DNA of 30,406 nt from JACQCF01 sp043742785 (GTDB taxonomy: Bacteria > Omnitrophota > Gorgyraeia > Zapsychrales > Fredricksoniimonadaceae): NCBI GenBank assembly GCA_043742785.1, contig JAYTXU010000001.1, positions 1 through 30,406 on the forward strand. Direction: 5' to 3'. Below the pieces are notes generated by a model. It ran no database searches and had not been told where the DNA came from. It was given only the letters and a program-made list of their open reading frames with translations. Below are positions 14,937 to 21,846 of the stretch, one piece after another (position 1 is the stretch's first letter; each line of letters opens with the position of its first letter). A program made the position numbers and the translations under genes.

Positions 14937-16841
14937 ATGTTTAAATCTTTAGAATTTCTTGTTGGTCAATCGATAGAATTTGATGAAGTTATTAAAACTC
15001 TAGTCGCCTTCGGATATACCAGGGCGACTAAAGTTTTTAAAGAGGGCGAATTTGCTCTGCGCGGTGGATTACTCGATATTTATCCTGCCAATTTCGAAAT
15101 TCCTTTACGTCTTGATACAGAAGATGATGTAATTCTTGCCATTACTGGTTTTGACACTATTAGTGGGCAGATTATAGAAAATCACCAGATTGTTATTGTC
15201 CTTCCTTTTAAAACGTTTTCCAAAGCGGTTTTTTCTTCAGAAATCCCTCTTAATAGTTTCGTTGATATTGAAGAAGGTGATTTAATTGTCCACAATAATC
15301 ATGGGATCGGCCGGTTTTTAGGGATTCGAGAGTTTGATCTTAATAATCAAAAACGTGAGCACTTAGTTATTGAATATAAAGATGGGGATAAGCTTTTTGT
15401 ACCTAAGCATGATTTACATCTCATTCAAAAATATGTGACCTTCACTAAGAAAGAGGCTAAACTTCATAAATTAGGAAGTAAGGAATGGATAGCGACCCGT
15501 AAAGGCATTGAGAAGAAGCTGAAGTTGATGGCAGCTGAGTTGTTACGCATTCAGGCGTTGCGTGCGCAATTAGCAGGTTTTTCTTTTTCTAAAGATACTG
15601 ATTGGCAGAAGGAGTTTGAAGATAAATTTCCTTTTAAGGAAACGCCGGATCAACTGAAAGCTTGCATAGAAGTAAAGAGTGATATGGAATCAAATAGACC
15701 TATGGATCGATTAATTTGCGCGGATGTGGGCTATGGAAAAACGGAGGTGGCTCTGCGTGCTGCTTTTAAAGCAGTAATGGATCATAAGCAGGCAGCTATT
15801 CTTGTGCCTACAACGATTTTAGCGGAACAGCATTATTATAATTTTTATAAACGTTTAGAAGGATTTCCCGTTAAGGTTGAGATGCTTTCTCGTTTTCGCA
15901 CAAAATCTGAACAAGCAGTCATTATTCGTGATTTAAAAGAAGGTAAGGTAGATATTATTATTGGAACACATAGACTTTTGTCTAAGGATATCGGTTTTAA
16001 AGATTTAGGGTTGGTGATTATTGATGAAGAACAGCGCTTTGGTGTTAAATCTAAGGAAAAATTGAAACAGTTTAGATTGTTGGCAGATGTGATGACGCTT
16101 TCGGCAACGCCTATTCCACGAACCTTGTATATGGCTTTGGCTGGTGCTCGTGATATGTCGGTTATTTCGACACCACCTACAAATCGTTTGGCTATTAAAA
16201 CGGAGATTATTCCTTTTGATAAGACTATTATTGAAGAAGCGATTAGGCGTGAACTTAAACGTCACGGTCAGGTTTTCTTTTTGCATAATCGGGTTGATAA
16301 TATTGAGACAATCGCAGAGAGTGTTAAACAATTGGTGCCTCAAGCAAGGGTAGAGATTGCACATGGGCAAATGAGTGGTCGTCTTTTGGAAGAAGTTATG
16401 TTAAAATTCCTTCAACAAAAAATTGATGTCTTGGTTTGTACGACGATTGTTGAGTCAGGGATTGATGTTCCTTCCGCAAATACGTTGATTGTTAATAGGG
16501 CAGATAAATTTGGGCTTTCAGAGTTGCATCAATTAAGAGGACGGGTTGGACGATTAGACATTCAGGCATGGGCTTATTTGATTGTTCCAAAAGAATATGC
16601 TTTATCTGAGGTTTCTAAGCAAAGGCTTAAGGCGATAGAAAAGCACAGTGATTTAGGAGCAGGTTTTCATATTGCTTTTGAAGATTTACAGATTCGAGGG
16701 GCTGGCAACTTGTTAGGTGCTCAGCAACATGGGTTTATTAGTTCAATTGGATTTGATTTGTATTGTCGTATGTTAAAGGAATCGATTGAACATCTTAAAA
16801 AAGAATTGGAGACGAATAATCATGAACAAGCGCTGGTTTAA
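14937..16841 (+). CDS. mfd: Shortened transcription-repair coupling factor (Mfd)
   Basis: Mfd is a DNA translocase that removes stalled RNA polymerase and recruits UvrA. This product has 634 residues against about 1,100-1,200 in typical Mfd. It opens with a remnant of the UvrB-like module (residues about 35-80, EFALRGGLLDIYPAN..PLRLD..D.I), then the RNAP-interacting domain (about 105-180, EEGDLIVHNNHGIGRFLGI...YKDGDKLFVP..DLHLIQKY), then the RecG-like motor: Walker A DVGYGKTE (Lys268), DEEQRFG (363-369), LSATPIPRTLYMAL, TTIVESGIDVPSANTLIVNRAD, LHQLRGRVGR, RGAGNLLG. Missing are the N-terminal D1a/D2 (UvrA-binding) region and the C-terminal autoinhibitory D7. It begins directly after the secDF stop and overlaps the next gene by 20 nt. 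RecG is excluded by the RID and by DEEQRFG. Confidence 0.9.
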   Translation: MFKSLEFLVGQSIEFDEVIKTLVAFGYTRATKVFKEGEFALRGGLLDIYPANFEIPLRLDTEDDVILAITGFDTISGQIIENHQIVIVLPFKTFSKAVFSSEIPLNSFVDIEEGDLIVHNNHGIGRFLGIREFDLNNQKREHLVIEYKDGDKLFVPKHDLHLIQKYVTFTKKEAKLHKLGSKEWIATRKGIEKKLKLMAAELLRIQALRAQLAGFSFSKDTDWQKEFEDKFPFKETPDQLKACIEVKSDMESNRPMDRLICADVGYGKTEVALRAAFKAVMDHKQAAILVPTTILAEQHYYNFYKRLEGFPVKVEMLSRFRTKSEQAVIIRDLKEGKVDIIIGTHRLLSKDIGFKDLGLVIIDEEQRFGVKSKEKLKQFRLLADVMTLSATPIPRTLYMALAGARDMSVISTPPTNRLAIKTEIIPFDKTIIEEAIRRELKRHGQVFFLHNRVDNIETIAESVKQLVPQARVEIAHGQMSGRLLEEVMLKFLQQKIDVLVCTTIVESGIDVPSANTLIVNRADKFGLSELHQLRGRVGRLDIQAWAYLIVPKEYALSEVSKQRLKAIEKHSDLGAGFHIAFEDLQIRGAGNLLGAQQHGFISSIGFDLYCRMLKESIEHLKKELETNNHEQALV

Positions 16842-17757
16842 TTTTTTAGTTGGTCTGATTGTGATGCTTCCTAATGTGGTTTTAGCTAGGCCATTTAATG
16901 ATGCTATTGTGGCGGTTGTGAACAATGATGTTATTACTCTTAAGGATCTTAAAGATTATATAGCTGGAGTTTATCGACAATTAAAGATTGAACATAGATC
17001 TGAAAAGGAAATTCAAGAAGTGATGACGACTTTTGAAGAAAAAGGAGTTAAACAGCTTGTAGAGGATAAATTAATTCTAGCTTCAGCTAATAAAAAGGGT
17101 ATAGAAATTCGTCCTGAAATCGTGAATAAAAGGCTTAAAGAGATTAAGGATCGTTATCCTAGTGAAGAAGATTTCTTAAATGAAATAACATCTCAGGGTA
17201 TTACGGTCACAGATTTGAGAAATAAAATGACTAATCAGATGAAATCTAAATATGTGGTTGATTTAGAAGTTAGAGATAAGGTATTTGTTAACCCAGAAGA
17301 AGTAACTCGTTATTATAATGATCACAAGAATGAATTTGAAAGCAAGGCTAAGTATAATTTGGATTCTATTTATATTTCGTTTAGTAAAGGTAAAGAAGAT
17401 GCTTTAAAGAAGATTAAGGAGGCTAGGGAAAAATTGTCAGCTGGAGCAGCTTTTGATGTAGTAAGTAAGGAATATTCACAAGCTCCATCAGTGGGTGTTC
17501 TTGGGCAAGGTCAAATGGTTCCTACCATTGAGAAGGAAGTTTTTAGTCTAAAACAGGGGGAACTTTCTGTTCCAGTTGAAGTTCAAGACGGTGTTTATTT
17601 GTTCAAGGTTAATGCTATTTTTGTTGCCAGTAAGCAGTCGTTGGAAGAAGTTAAGGACGCTATTTATAATAGACTTTTTGAGCAACAGTTTCAGAATAAG
17701 TTTAAGACTTGGATAGAAAAGTTGCGAGATAAAGCTTATGTCGAAATCCGCAATTAA
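16822..17757 (+). CDS. surA: SurA-like periplasmic peptidyl-prolyl cis-trans isomerase (parvulin)
   Basis: This is a periplasmic chaperone/PPIase of the SurA type, which helps fold outer-membrane proteins. The start at 16822 (MNKRWFNFLVGLIVMLPNVVLA, a good signal peptide, cleavage before RPF) has GGAG at 16808-16811; an upstream in-frame ATG at 16786 would bury the signal. The 311-residue product has a SurA N-terminal chaperone domain (NDAIVAVVNNDVITLKDLKDYI ... QGITVTDLRNKMTNQMKSKYVVDLEVRDKV) and one parvulin domain (about residues 175-280: KYNLDSIYISF...LSAGAAFDVVSKEYSQAPS.GVLGQGQMVP...VFSLKQGELSVPVEVQDGVYLFKV). SurA of E. coli has two parvulin domains; one is common elsewhere. It overlaps mfd and pdxA by about 20 nt each. 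Confidence 0.88.
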   Translation: MNKRWFNFLVGLIVMLPNVVLARPFNDAIVAVVNNDVITLKDLKDYIAGVYRQLKIEHRSEKEIQEVMTTFEEKGVKQLVEDKLILASANKKGIEIRPEIVNKRLKEIKDRYPSEEDFLNEITSQGITVTDLRNKMTNQMKSKYVVDLEVRDKVFVNPEEVTRYYNDHKNEFESKAKYNLDSIYISFSKGKEDALKKIKEAREKLSAGAAFDVVSKEYSQAPSVGVLGQGQMVPTIEKEVFSLKQGELSVPVEVQDGVYLFKVNAIFVASKQSLEEVKDAIYNRLFEQQFQNKFKTWIEKLRDKAYVEIRN

Positions 17758-18619
17758 AACAATTGTCATCACCATGGGGGATCCTCGTGGTGTTGGCCCA
17801 GAAGTTATTCTTAAATCCCTTTCTAAAAAAAATGTTTCCTGCCTTGGGAATTTTATTATTGTTGGTGACCGTCAATTATTAAGAAAAAAAAAGAATACTG
17901 TTGTTGATGTTCCTTATAAGAATGCTGGAGAGGGTTCATTAAAATTTCTTGAAAAAGGAGTTGATTTAATTAAGGGGGGAATTGCAGATGCTTTAGTGAC
18001 AGCGCCTTTATCTAAAGAAGCGGTAAGTCAATACAAGAAAGATTTTAGGGGGCATACGGAATATCTAGCAGAAAGTTTTAATGTGAAGAATTTTGATATG
18101 ATGTTTGTATCTTCTGATATTCGTTTATCCTTAGTAACTCGTCATGTGGCTTTAAAAGATGTTTCTAAATTAATTACAAAGAAGGCTGTTTTTTCAAGTA
18201 TTGAGCTGATGCATAGAACTCTAAAAGAGAAATTTGGTATTCTACGTCCTAGGATAGCGGTTTGGGGGCTTAATCCTCACGCAGGTGAATTTGGCTTATT
18301 GGGTTATGAGGAAATCAAACAGATTGTTCCTGCTATTAAACAAGCTCAGCAAAAGGGTATCTTAGCGGTAGGGCCATTTCCGGCTGACACATTTTTTTGC
18401 TATAATAAAGGTTTTGACGGTATTGTAGCGATGTATCATGACCAAGGTTTGACTCCGGTTAAGGGTATGTATTCTAAAAATTTAGTCAATTTTACAGCAG
18501 GTCTACCATTTGTTCGTACATCACCTGTTCATGGCACAGCTTTTGATATTGCAGGAAAAAATAAAGCTAATCCTTCATCCATGATTGCTGCTATTCAATT
18601 AGCATTTCAATTGGCATGA
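17738..18619 (+). CDS. pdxA: 4-hydroxythreonine-4-phosphate dehydrogenase (PdxA family)
   Basis: PdxA oxidises 4-hydroxy-L-threonine phosphate with NAD in the DXP-dependent pathway to pyridoxal phosphate. Family motifs: ITMGDPRGVGPEVILK, TAPLSKEAV, RGHTEYLAESF, VTRHVALKDVS, WGLNPHAGEFGLLGYEE, GPFPADTFF, MYHDQGLTPVKG and the C-terminal VRTSPVHGTAFDIAGKNKANPSSMI. The three metal-binding His positions of the family (in GHTE, HDQG and HGTA contexts) are visible. At 293 residues it is about 35 shorter than E. coli PdxA, mainly in the first third. A paralogue acting on another hydroxy-acid phosphate cannot be excluded. It overlaps surA by 20 nt and ksgA by 4 nt. Confidence 0.92.
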   Translation: MSKSAIKTIVITMGDPRGVGPEVILKSLSKKNVSCLGNFIIVGDRQLLRKKKNTVVDVPYKNAGEGSLKFLEKGVDLIKGGIADALVTAPLSKEAVSQYKKDFRGHTEYLAESFNVKNFDMMFVSSDIRLSLVTRHVALKDVSKLITKKAVFSSIELMHRTLKEKFGILRPRIAVWGLNPHAGEFGLLGYEEIKQIVPAIKQAQQKGILAVGPFPADTFFCYNKGFDGIVAMYHDQGLTPVKGMYSKNLVNFTAGLPFVRTSPVHGTAFDIAGKNKANPSSMIAAIQLAFQLA

Positions 18620-19422
18620 AAACTAATCATCGTTCTATCAAAAGTTTAGGTCAAAATTTCCTCGTTGATGCACGTGTTCAGCAAAGAATCGTCGATTCAT
18701 GTCTTTTAAAATCAGAAGATACTGTTCTAGAAATCGGTCCAGGAAAGGGTGCAATTACTGATCGAATCATTCCTTTAGTTAAAAAATTGGTGACCATTGA
18801 GAAAGATAGGAAACTAGCGCATCTTTTGAAAGAAAAACATCAAGAGTCTCATTTAGAAATTATTGAAGGTGATTTCTTAAGAATGGATATGGATTTCTTG
18901 CCTGATAATTTGATAGTTATTGGAAACATTCCTTATTATATATCAACTCCGATCATCGAGAAGATTCTAGCTCATAGAAATAAAATTGAGAGAGCTTACT
19001 TGACGGTTCAATTGGAGTTTGGAGCACGTCTTGGAGCACTGGTTGGCAACAAGGATTATGGTTCTTTATCTTGTTTTGTTCAATATTATGCCGATGTGAA
19101 GGTGTTATTTAAAATTAGTCCTGGTTCATTTCATCCTCAGCCAAAGGTTCATTCGTGTTTTATATCATTAATTTTGAAGTCTAAGCCTGGCTACGTAGGG
19201 GCTGAGCATTCTAGACCCGTACAAGCAAAGAATGAAATCCAGCTCTTTACTTTGATTCAAAAAGCTTTTCAACAGAGGCGAAAAACTATAGCGAATGCCT
19301 TAAAGGGGATGATTGAACAGGAGAGGCTTGTTAAAGAATTTGAACGTTTAGGTATTGATCCCAAGTCTCGTCCTGAGAGTTTAACTTTATTAAATTATAT
19401 CGAGCTATCTAATGTTATTTAG
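18616..19422 (+). CDS. rsmA: 16S rRNA dimethyladenosine transferase, with palindromic repeat in frame
   Basis: KsgA/RsmA dimethylates A1518 and A1519 in helix 45 of 16S rRNA. The 268-residue product has SLGQNFLVDARVQQRIVD, the SAM loop VLEIGPGKGAITD, VTIEKDRKL, EGDFLRMD, the catalytic VIGNIPYYISTPI (NIPY for the more common NLPY), TVQLEFGARL and the C-terminal FHPQPKVHSCFISL...LIQKAFQQRRKTIANAL. Between ISLILKSK and LIQKAF it holds about ten more residues than typical KsgA, GYVGAEHSRPVQAKNEIQ. Bases 19195-19225 in this stretch match the palindrome between yajC and secDF. The insertion is in frame and in a surface-type linker, so the enzyme is probably functional. It overlaps pdxA by 4 nt (ATGA). 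Confidence 0.95.
   Translation: MKTNHRSIKSLGQNFLVDARVQQRIVDSCLLKSEDTVLEIGPGKGAITDRIIPLVKKLVTIEKDRKLAHLLKEKHQESHLEIIEGDFLRMDMDFLPDNLIVIGNIPYYISTPIIEKILAHRNKIERAYLTVQLEFGARLGALVGNKDYGSLSCFVQYYADVKVLFKISPGSFHPQPKVHSCFISLILKSKPGYVGAEHSRPVQAKNEIQLFTLIQKAFQQRRKTIANALKGMIEQERLVKEFERLGIDPKSRPESLTLLNYIELSNVI
19195..19225 (+). repeat. Palindromic repeat, copy 2 (inside ksgA)
   Basis: Ungapped alignment to 12682-12712 gives 26 of 31 identities, including GTAGGGG at the left, GAGCAT in the middle and GACCCGTACA at the right. The arms are less complementary than in copy 1 (several mismatches), as expected for a copy evolving under a protein-coding reading frame. It encodes residues from Val194 (VGAEHSRPVQA). 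Confidence 0.65.
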
Positions 19423-20893
19423 TAAAGCACATCTAAAAGAAAAAATTTATATTTTCATAGTCCCCGCCATTATTCTTCTGGTCTTGTGCCTTATCACTTA
19501 TGGAAACATATTAAGTCATAATTTCTTCATGATTGATGATTATAGATTGTTAATTAAGACGGCTCAAATACATCGTCATTTGAGTGATTATTTTTTAAAA
19601 TCAGAGGATCAGCATTACGCTCCGTTGTGTTTTTATCTTAATGCTTTGTTATTTAAGTTGTTTCAAGCGCCATTTTATTTCCATTTAATCAATTTTGTTC
19701 TCTTTTATATAGATTGTTTGTTTTTATTCATTCTGGTTTACTTCATTTCAAAAGAGTTTGTTGTGGCTTTATTGACAAGTATTCTTTTTTGTATTCATCC
19801 GATGACAGCGGAGATACTTCAACACATTACTTTCAATGTTATTTTATTGCAAACAGCTTTAATGGAGGCTGCTCTTTTAATGCTTTATTTTTATTCAAAG
19901 GAAAGAAAAAGTGTCGTTTATTTATTGTTTAGTATTTTAATAATCTTTTTTGCATTATTTCTTCAGGAAACGATTGTGCTGTTTCCTTTTTATGTATTTT
20001 CTTTTCTTTTCTTCGTAACATCTTTTAGTTTCAAAAAATCTCTTCTAACAACTATTCCTTTTATGTTATTAAGTTTCTTACTTCTTGTTTTATGCCTATT
20101 TATGTCTAGTCAAAATATGAATCTTTTACACTGTATTGAGCAGTTTAATTTGGATTTCTGGGATTGGAGCGCTAATTTTTCTCGTTTAGTCTTTTGGTAT
20201 CTAGGTAATCTTTTTATGCCTCAAAGCATTGTGTTTATGTATAACATAATTCCATCAAATAGTTTTGTTTGGCAATGGAATCTGCTTTTTTTTAGCTTTT
20301 TAATTGGATGTGTTTTATTAATATTTATTTATTTTAAGAAATCTCTTGAGAGTTTTGCGATTGCTTTATTTTTAATAGGTTTTATTTATGCTATTCCTGG
20401 TTCATTGGCCCGTCCAAACATAGGGTTGGTATTTGAACCTCACTGGTTTTATTTTTCTTCTATAGGAGTATTTTTACTGTTTATATTGCTGTTATTAAGA
20501 TTGAGGAGGCATGTACATAAAGTATTTTTTATAATGCTTACTTTTTCTTTTTTTATTTGTTGTTTTATAAGTACTCAACAGGTCAATATTATAGCGAGTA
20601 ATCCTTTGAGTTATTATGAGAATTGGCTGCAAAAAAGCCCTGGCAACTCTATTCCTATCAGGAATTTAGCGCTTATTTACAGTTACAAAGAAAATATTGA
20701 TATACCTTTGGTGTATCTTCCTTATATGATAAATATAATTGATTTTTATATAAAAAATGACTTTCCTGAAATATCTTTTAAGTTAATTAAAAAAATTTCT
20801 TCTTCAAAAATTTCAACTTCTCAACACGACTTGTTGCAATTAAAAATAGCAGCCTATCGTTGTAAATATGAATTTAAAGGTCTGTGTCAATAA
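19412..20893 (+). CDS. GT-C-fold membrane glycosyltransferase-like protein
   Basis: The 493-residue product has about ten to twelve hydrophobic segments from residue 11 to about 390 and a soluble helical C-terminus of about 100 residues. The first extracytoplasmic loop carries the GT-C acidic pair Asp42-Asp43 (FFMIDDYRLL) and, further on, HYAPLCFYLNALLF and CIHPMTAEILQHI (His129-Pro130), matching the 'D-D', 'YRPL..l' and 'HP..tE' motifs of TMTC/PMT-like polyprenyl-phosphate sugar transferases. EPHWFYFSSIGV resembles the family's later 'ErylYlPs' loop. The C-terminal part may be TPR-like. Substrate and sugar are unknown. It overlaps ksgA by 11 nt. Its codon use is even more A/T-rich than its neighbours, partly because of Phe/Leu/Ile richness. 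Confidence 0.7.
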   Translation: MLFSKAHLKEKIYIFIVPAIILLVLCLITYGNILSHNFFMIDDYRLLIKTAQIHRHLSDYFLKSEDQHYAPLCFYLNALLFKLFQAPFYFHLINFVLFYIDCLFLFILVYFISKEFVVALLTSILFCIHPMTAEILQHITFNVILLQTALMEAALLMLYFYSKERKSVVYLLFSILIIFFALFLQETIVLFPFYVFSFLFFVTSFSFKKSLLTTIPFMLLSFLLLVLCLFMSSQNMNLLHCIEQFNLDFWDWSANFSRLVFWYLGNLFMPQSIVFMYNIIPSNSFVWQWNLLFFSFLIGCVLLIFIYFKKSLESFAIALFLIGFIYAIPGSLARPNIGLVFEPHWFYFSSIGVFLLFILLLLRLRRHVHKVFFIMLTFSFFICCFISTQQVNIIASNPLSYYENWLQKSPGNSIPIRNLALIYSYKENIDIPLVYLPYMINIIDFYIKNDFPEISFKLIKKISSSKISTSQHDLLQLKIAAYRCKYEFKGLCQ

Positions 20894-20926
20894 TGTTTAA
20901 TTACATCGAGCTTTATAAGCTGCTCA

Positions 20927-20935
20927 TGTTATAAT
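20927..20935 (+). promoter_or_regulatory. Extended -10 element directly before ybgC
   Basis: TGTTATAAT is a perfect extended -10 (TGnTATAAT). No good -35 is present at the right distance; a palindrome AGCTT-TAT-AAGCT (20909-20921) lies there. Transcription would start near 20941-20942, which is the ybgC ATG itself, and no SD precedes that ATG. Confidence 0.6.
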
Positions 20936-20941
20936 TTTTTT

Positions 20942-21325
20942 ATGGAAAAACGAATTTATTATCACGATACTGATGCAGGGGGCATTGTTTATTACGGTCA
21001 ATATCTCTGCTATTTGGAAGAAGCGCGTACGGAACTATTAGACCAAAGAGGATTAAGTGTACAGACTTTTAAAGATAGAGGATTAGTCTATGCTGTGCGC
21101 GAGTGCCATATTGTTTACAAAAGTCCTGCTCGATATGGCGATATTCTTATTTGTTTAGCTAAACTGACAAAAGCTACCGCTGTTCAGCTTGTTTTTGACC
21201 AAACCATCCATGATAAAATAGACGGCCGTTTAATTGTTCAGGCGGAAGTTTCCTTAGTCTGTTTAAATATAGATTTCAAACCTACAATTATTCCTGAAGA
21301 CCTTAAGGAGAAATTGTTAGCCTAA
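20942..21325 (+). CDS. ybgC: Acyl-CoA thioesterase, YbgC/4-hydroxybenzoyl-CoA thioesterase type
   Basis: The 127-residue hot-dog-fold protein starts MEKRIYYHDTDAGGIVYYGQ, where Asp11 in 'YY.DTDAGG.VYY' is the catalytic residue of the YbgC/4HBT family; CYLEEARTELLDQRG and the AVRECHIVYKSPARYGD segment also fit. Family members hydrolyse short or medium acyl-CoA or acyl-ACP; in enterobacteria ybgC is the first gene of tol-pal. No tol genes are present here. No SD exists upstream and a -10 box ends 7 nt before the ATG, so the mRNA is probably leaderless. It is followed by a small ORF with a strong SD. Confidence 0.88.
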   Translation: MEKRIYYHDTDAGGIVYYGQYLCYLEEARTELLDQRGLSVQTFKDRGLVYAVRECHIVYKSPARYGDILICLAKLTKATAVQLVFDQTIHDKIDGRLIVQAEVSLVCLNIDFKPTIIPEDLKEKLLA

Positions 21326-21339
21326 ATTAAGGAGAGGGT

Positions 21340-21498
21340 ATGAAGATCGGTCAAAGAATAGTTGATGTTTTTAAGATTGAGAATCGCAGTGGATATGCTG
21401 CTGTTTGCGATAATCATTTAACCGAAGGAGCAACCCAACAGCAGGCGGTTGACCGTATGGTTAAAGCTTTAATCCGGACGGACTGTAAGAAGAAATAA
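21340..21498 (+). CDS. Small protein, 52 residues, HicB-like half-fold
   Basis: An ORF of 52 codons beginning MKIGQRIVDVFKIENRSGYA with a strong SD (AAGGAG, 21329-21334, 5 nt spacer) and a TAA stop at 21496-21498. The pattern of a beta-hairpin (RIVDVFKIENRSGYAAVCDNHL) followed by GATQQQAVDRMVKALI resembles the core of HicB-type antitoxins ('gGy.a.cPel.g..t.g.t.eEA..n...Al'). No HicA toxin with its dsRBD-like motif is next to it. The resemblance is by eye only; it may be an unrelated small protein or a decayed antitoxin. Confidence 0.6.
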   Translation: MKIGQRIVDVFKIENRSGYAAVCDNHLTEGATQQQAVDRMVKALIRTDCKKK

Positions 21499-21522
21499 TG
21501 TTGTTTTTTGTCCTTTAAATTC

Positions 21523-21551
21523 TTGTCATGTCCCACCTTTGATGGTAGTAT
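21523..21551 (+). promoter_or_regulatory. Promoter of gatCAB
   Basis: TTGTCA (21523-21528) and TAGTAT (21546-21551) are separated by 17 nt, with TGg directly before the -10 (extended -10 geometry). The expected start is near 21558, one base before the gatC ATG at 21559, with no SD in between. Confidence 0.65.
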
Positions 21552-21558
21552 TTGCCTT

Positions 21559-21846
21559 ATGTCAATTTCCAAAAAAGATGTCGAATATATTGCTGCTTTA
21601 GCCAGAATGCATGTGGCTGAAGATAAATTGGAGGGGTTAACTAAAAACCTCACCGATATCGTTGGTTACGTCGAGCAATTACAGAAACTGGATTTGAAGA
21701 ACGTTAAACCTACCAGCCACGCTGTTCCTCTGAGTAATGCTTTACGTGAAGATGTAGTGAAACTCTCTTTTTCTAATAGTGAAGCATTATCTATTGCACC
21801 TCAGGCGAAAGATGGCTTCTTTAAAGTACCGCTGGTTATTGAATGA
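21559..21846 (+). CDS. gatC: Asp-tRNA(Asn)/Glu-tRNA(Gln) amidotransferase subunit C
   Basis: GatC is the small belt-like subunit that holds GatA and GatB together. Starting at ATG 21559 (MSISKKDVEYIAALARMHV) gives 95 residues, the normal length, and the canonical N-terminus 'isk.dV.yiA.LArl'; an in-frame ATG at 21508 would add 17 residues that match nothing and overlaps the promoter. Further motifs: LTKNLTDIVGYVEQLQKLDLKNVKPTSHAVPL, ALREDVV, and the C-terminal APQAKDGFFKVPLVIE. No SD is present and the -10 box ends 7 nt before the ATG, so initiation is probably leaderless. It overlaps gatA by 4 nt (ATGA). Confidence 0.95.
   Translation: MSISKKDVEYIAALARMHVAEDKLEGLTKNLTDIVGYVEQLQKLDLKNVKPTSHAVPLSNALREDVVKLSFSNSEALSIAPQAKDGFFKVPLVIE

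Noticed and set aside
16005..16370. Antisense open frame of 121 codons opposite mfd
   Set aside because: It is opposite the conserved helicase motifs, with low-complexity Asn/Arg/Cys-rich composition and no start signal.
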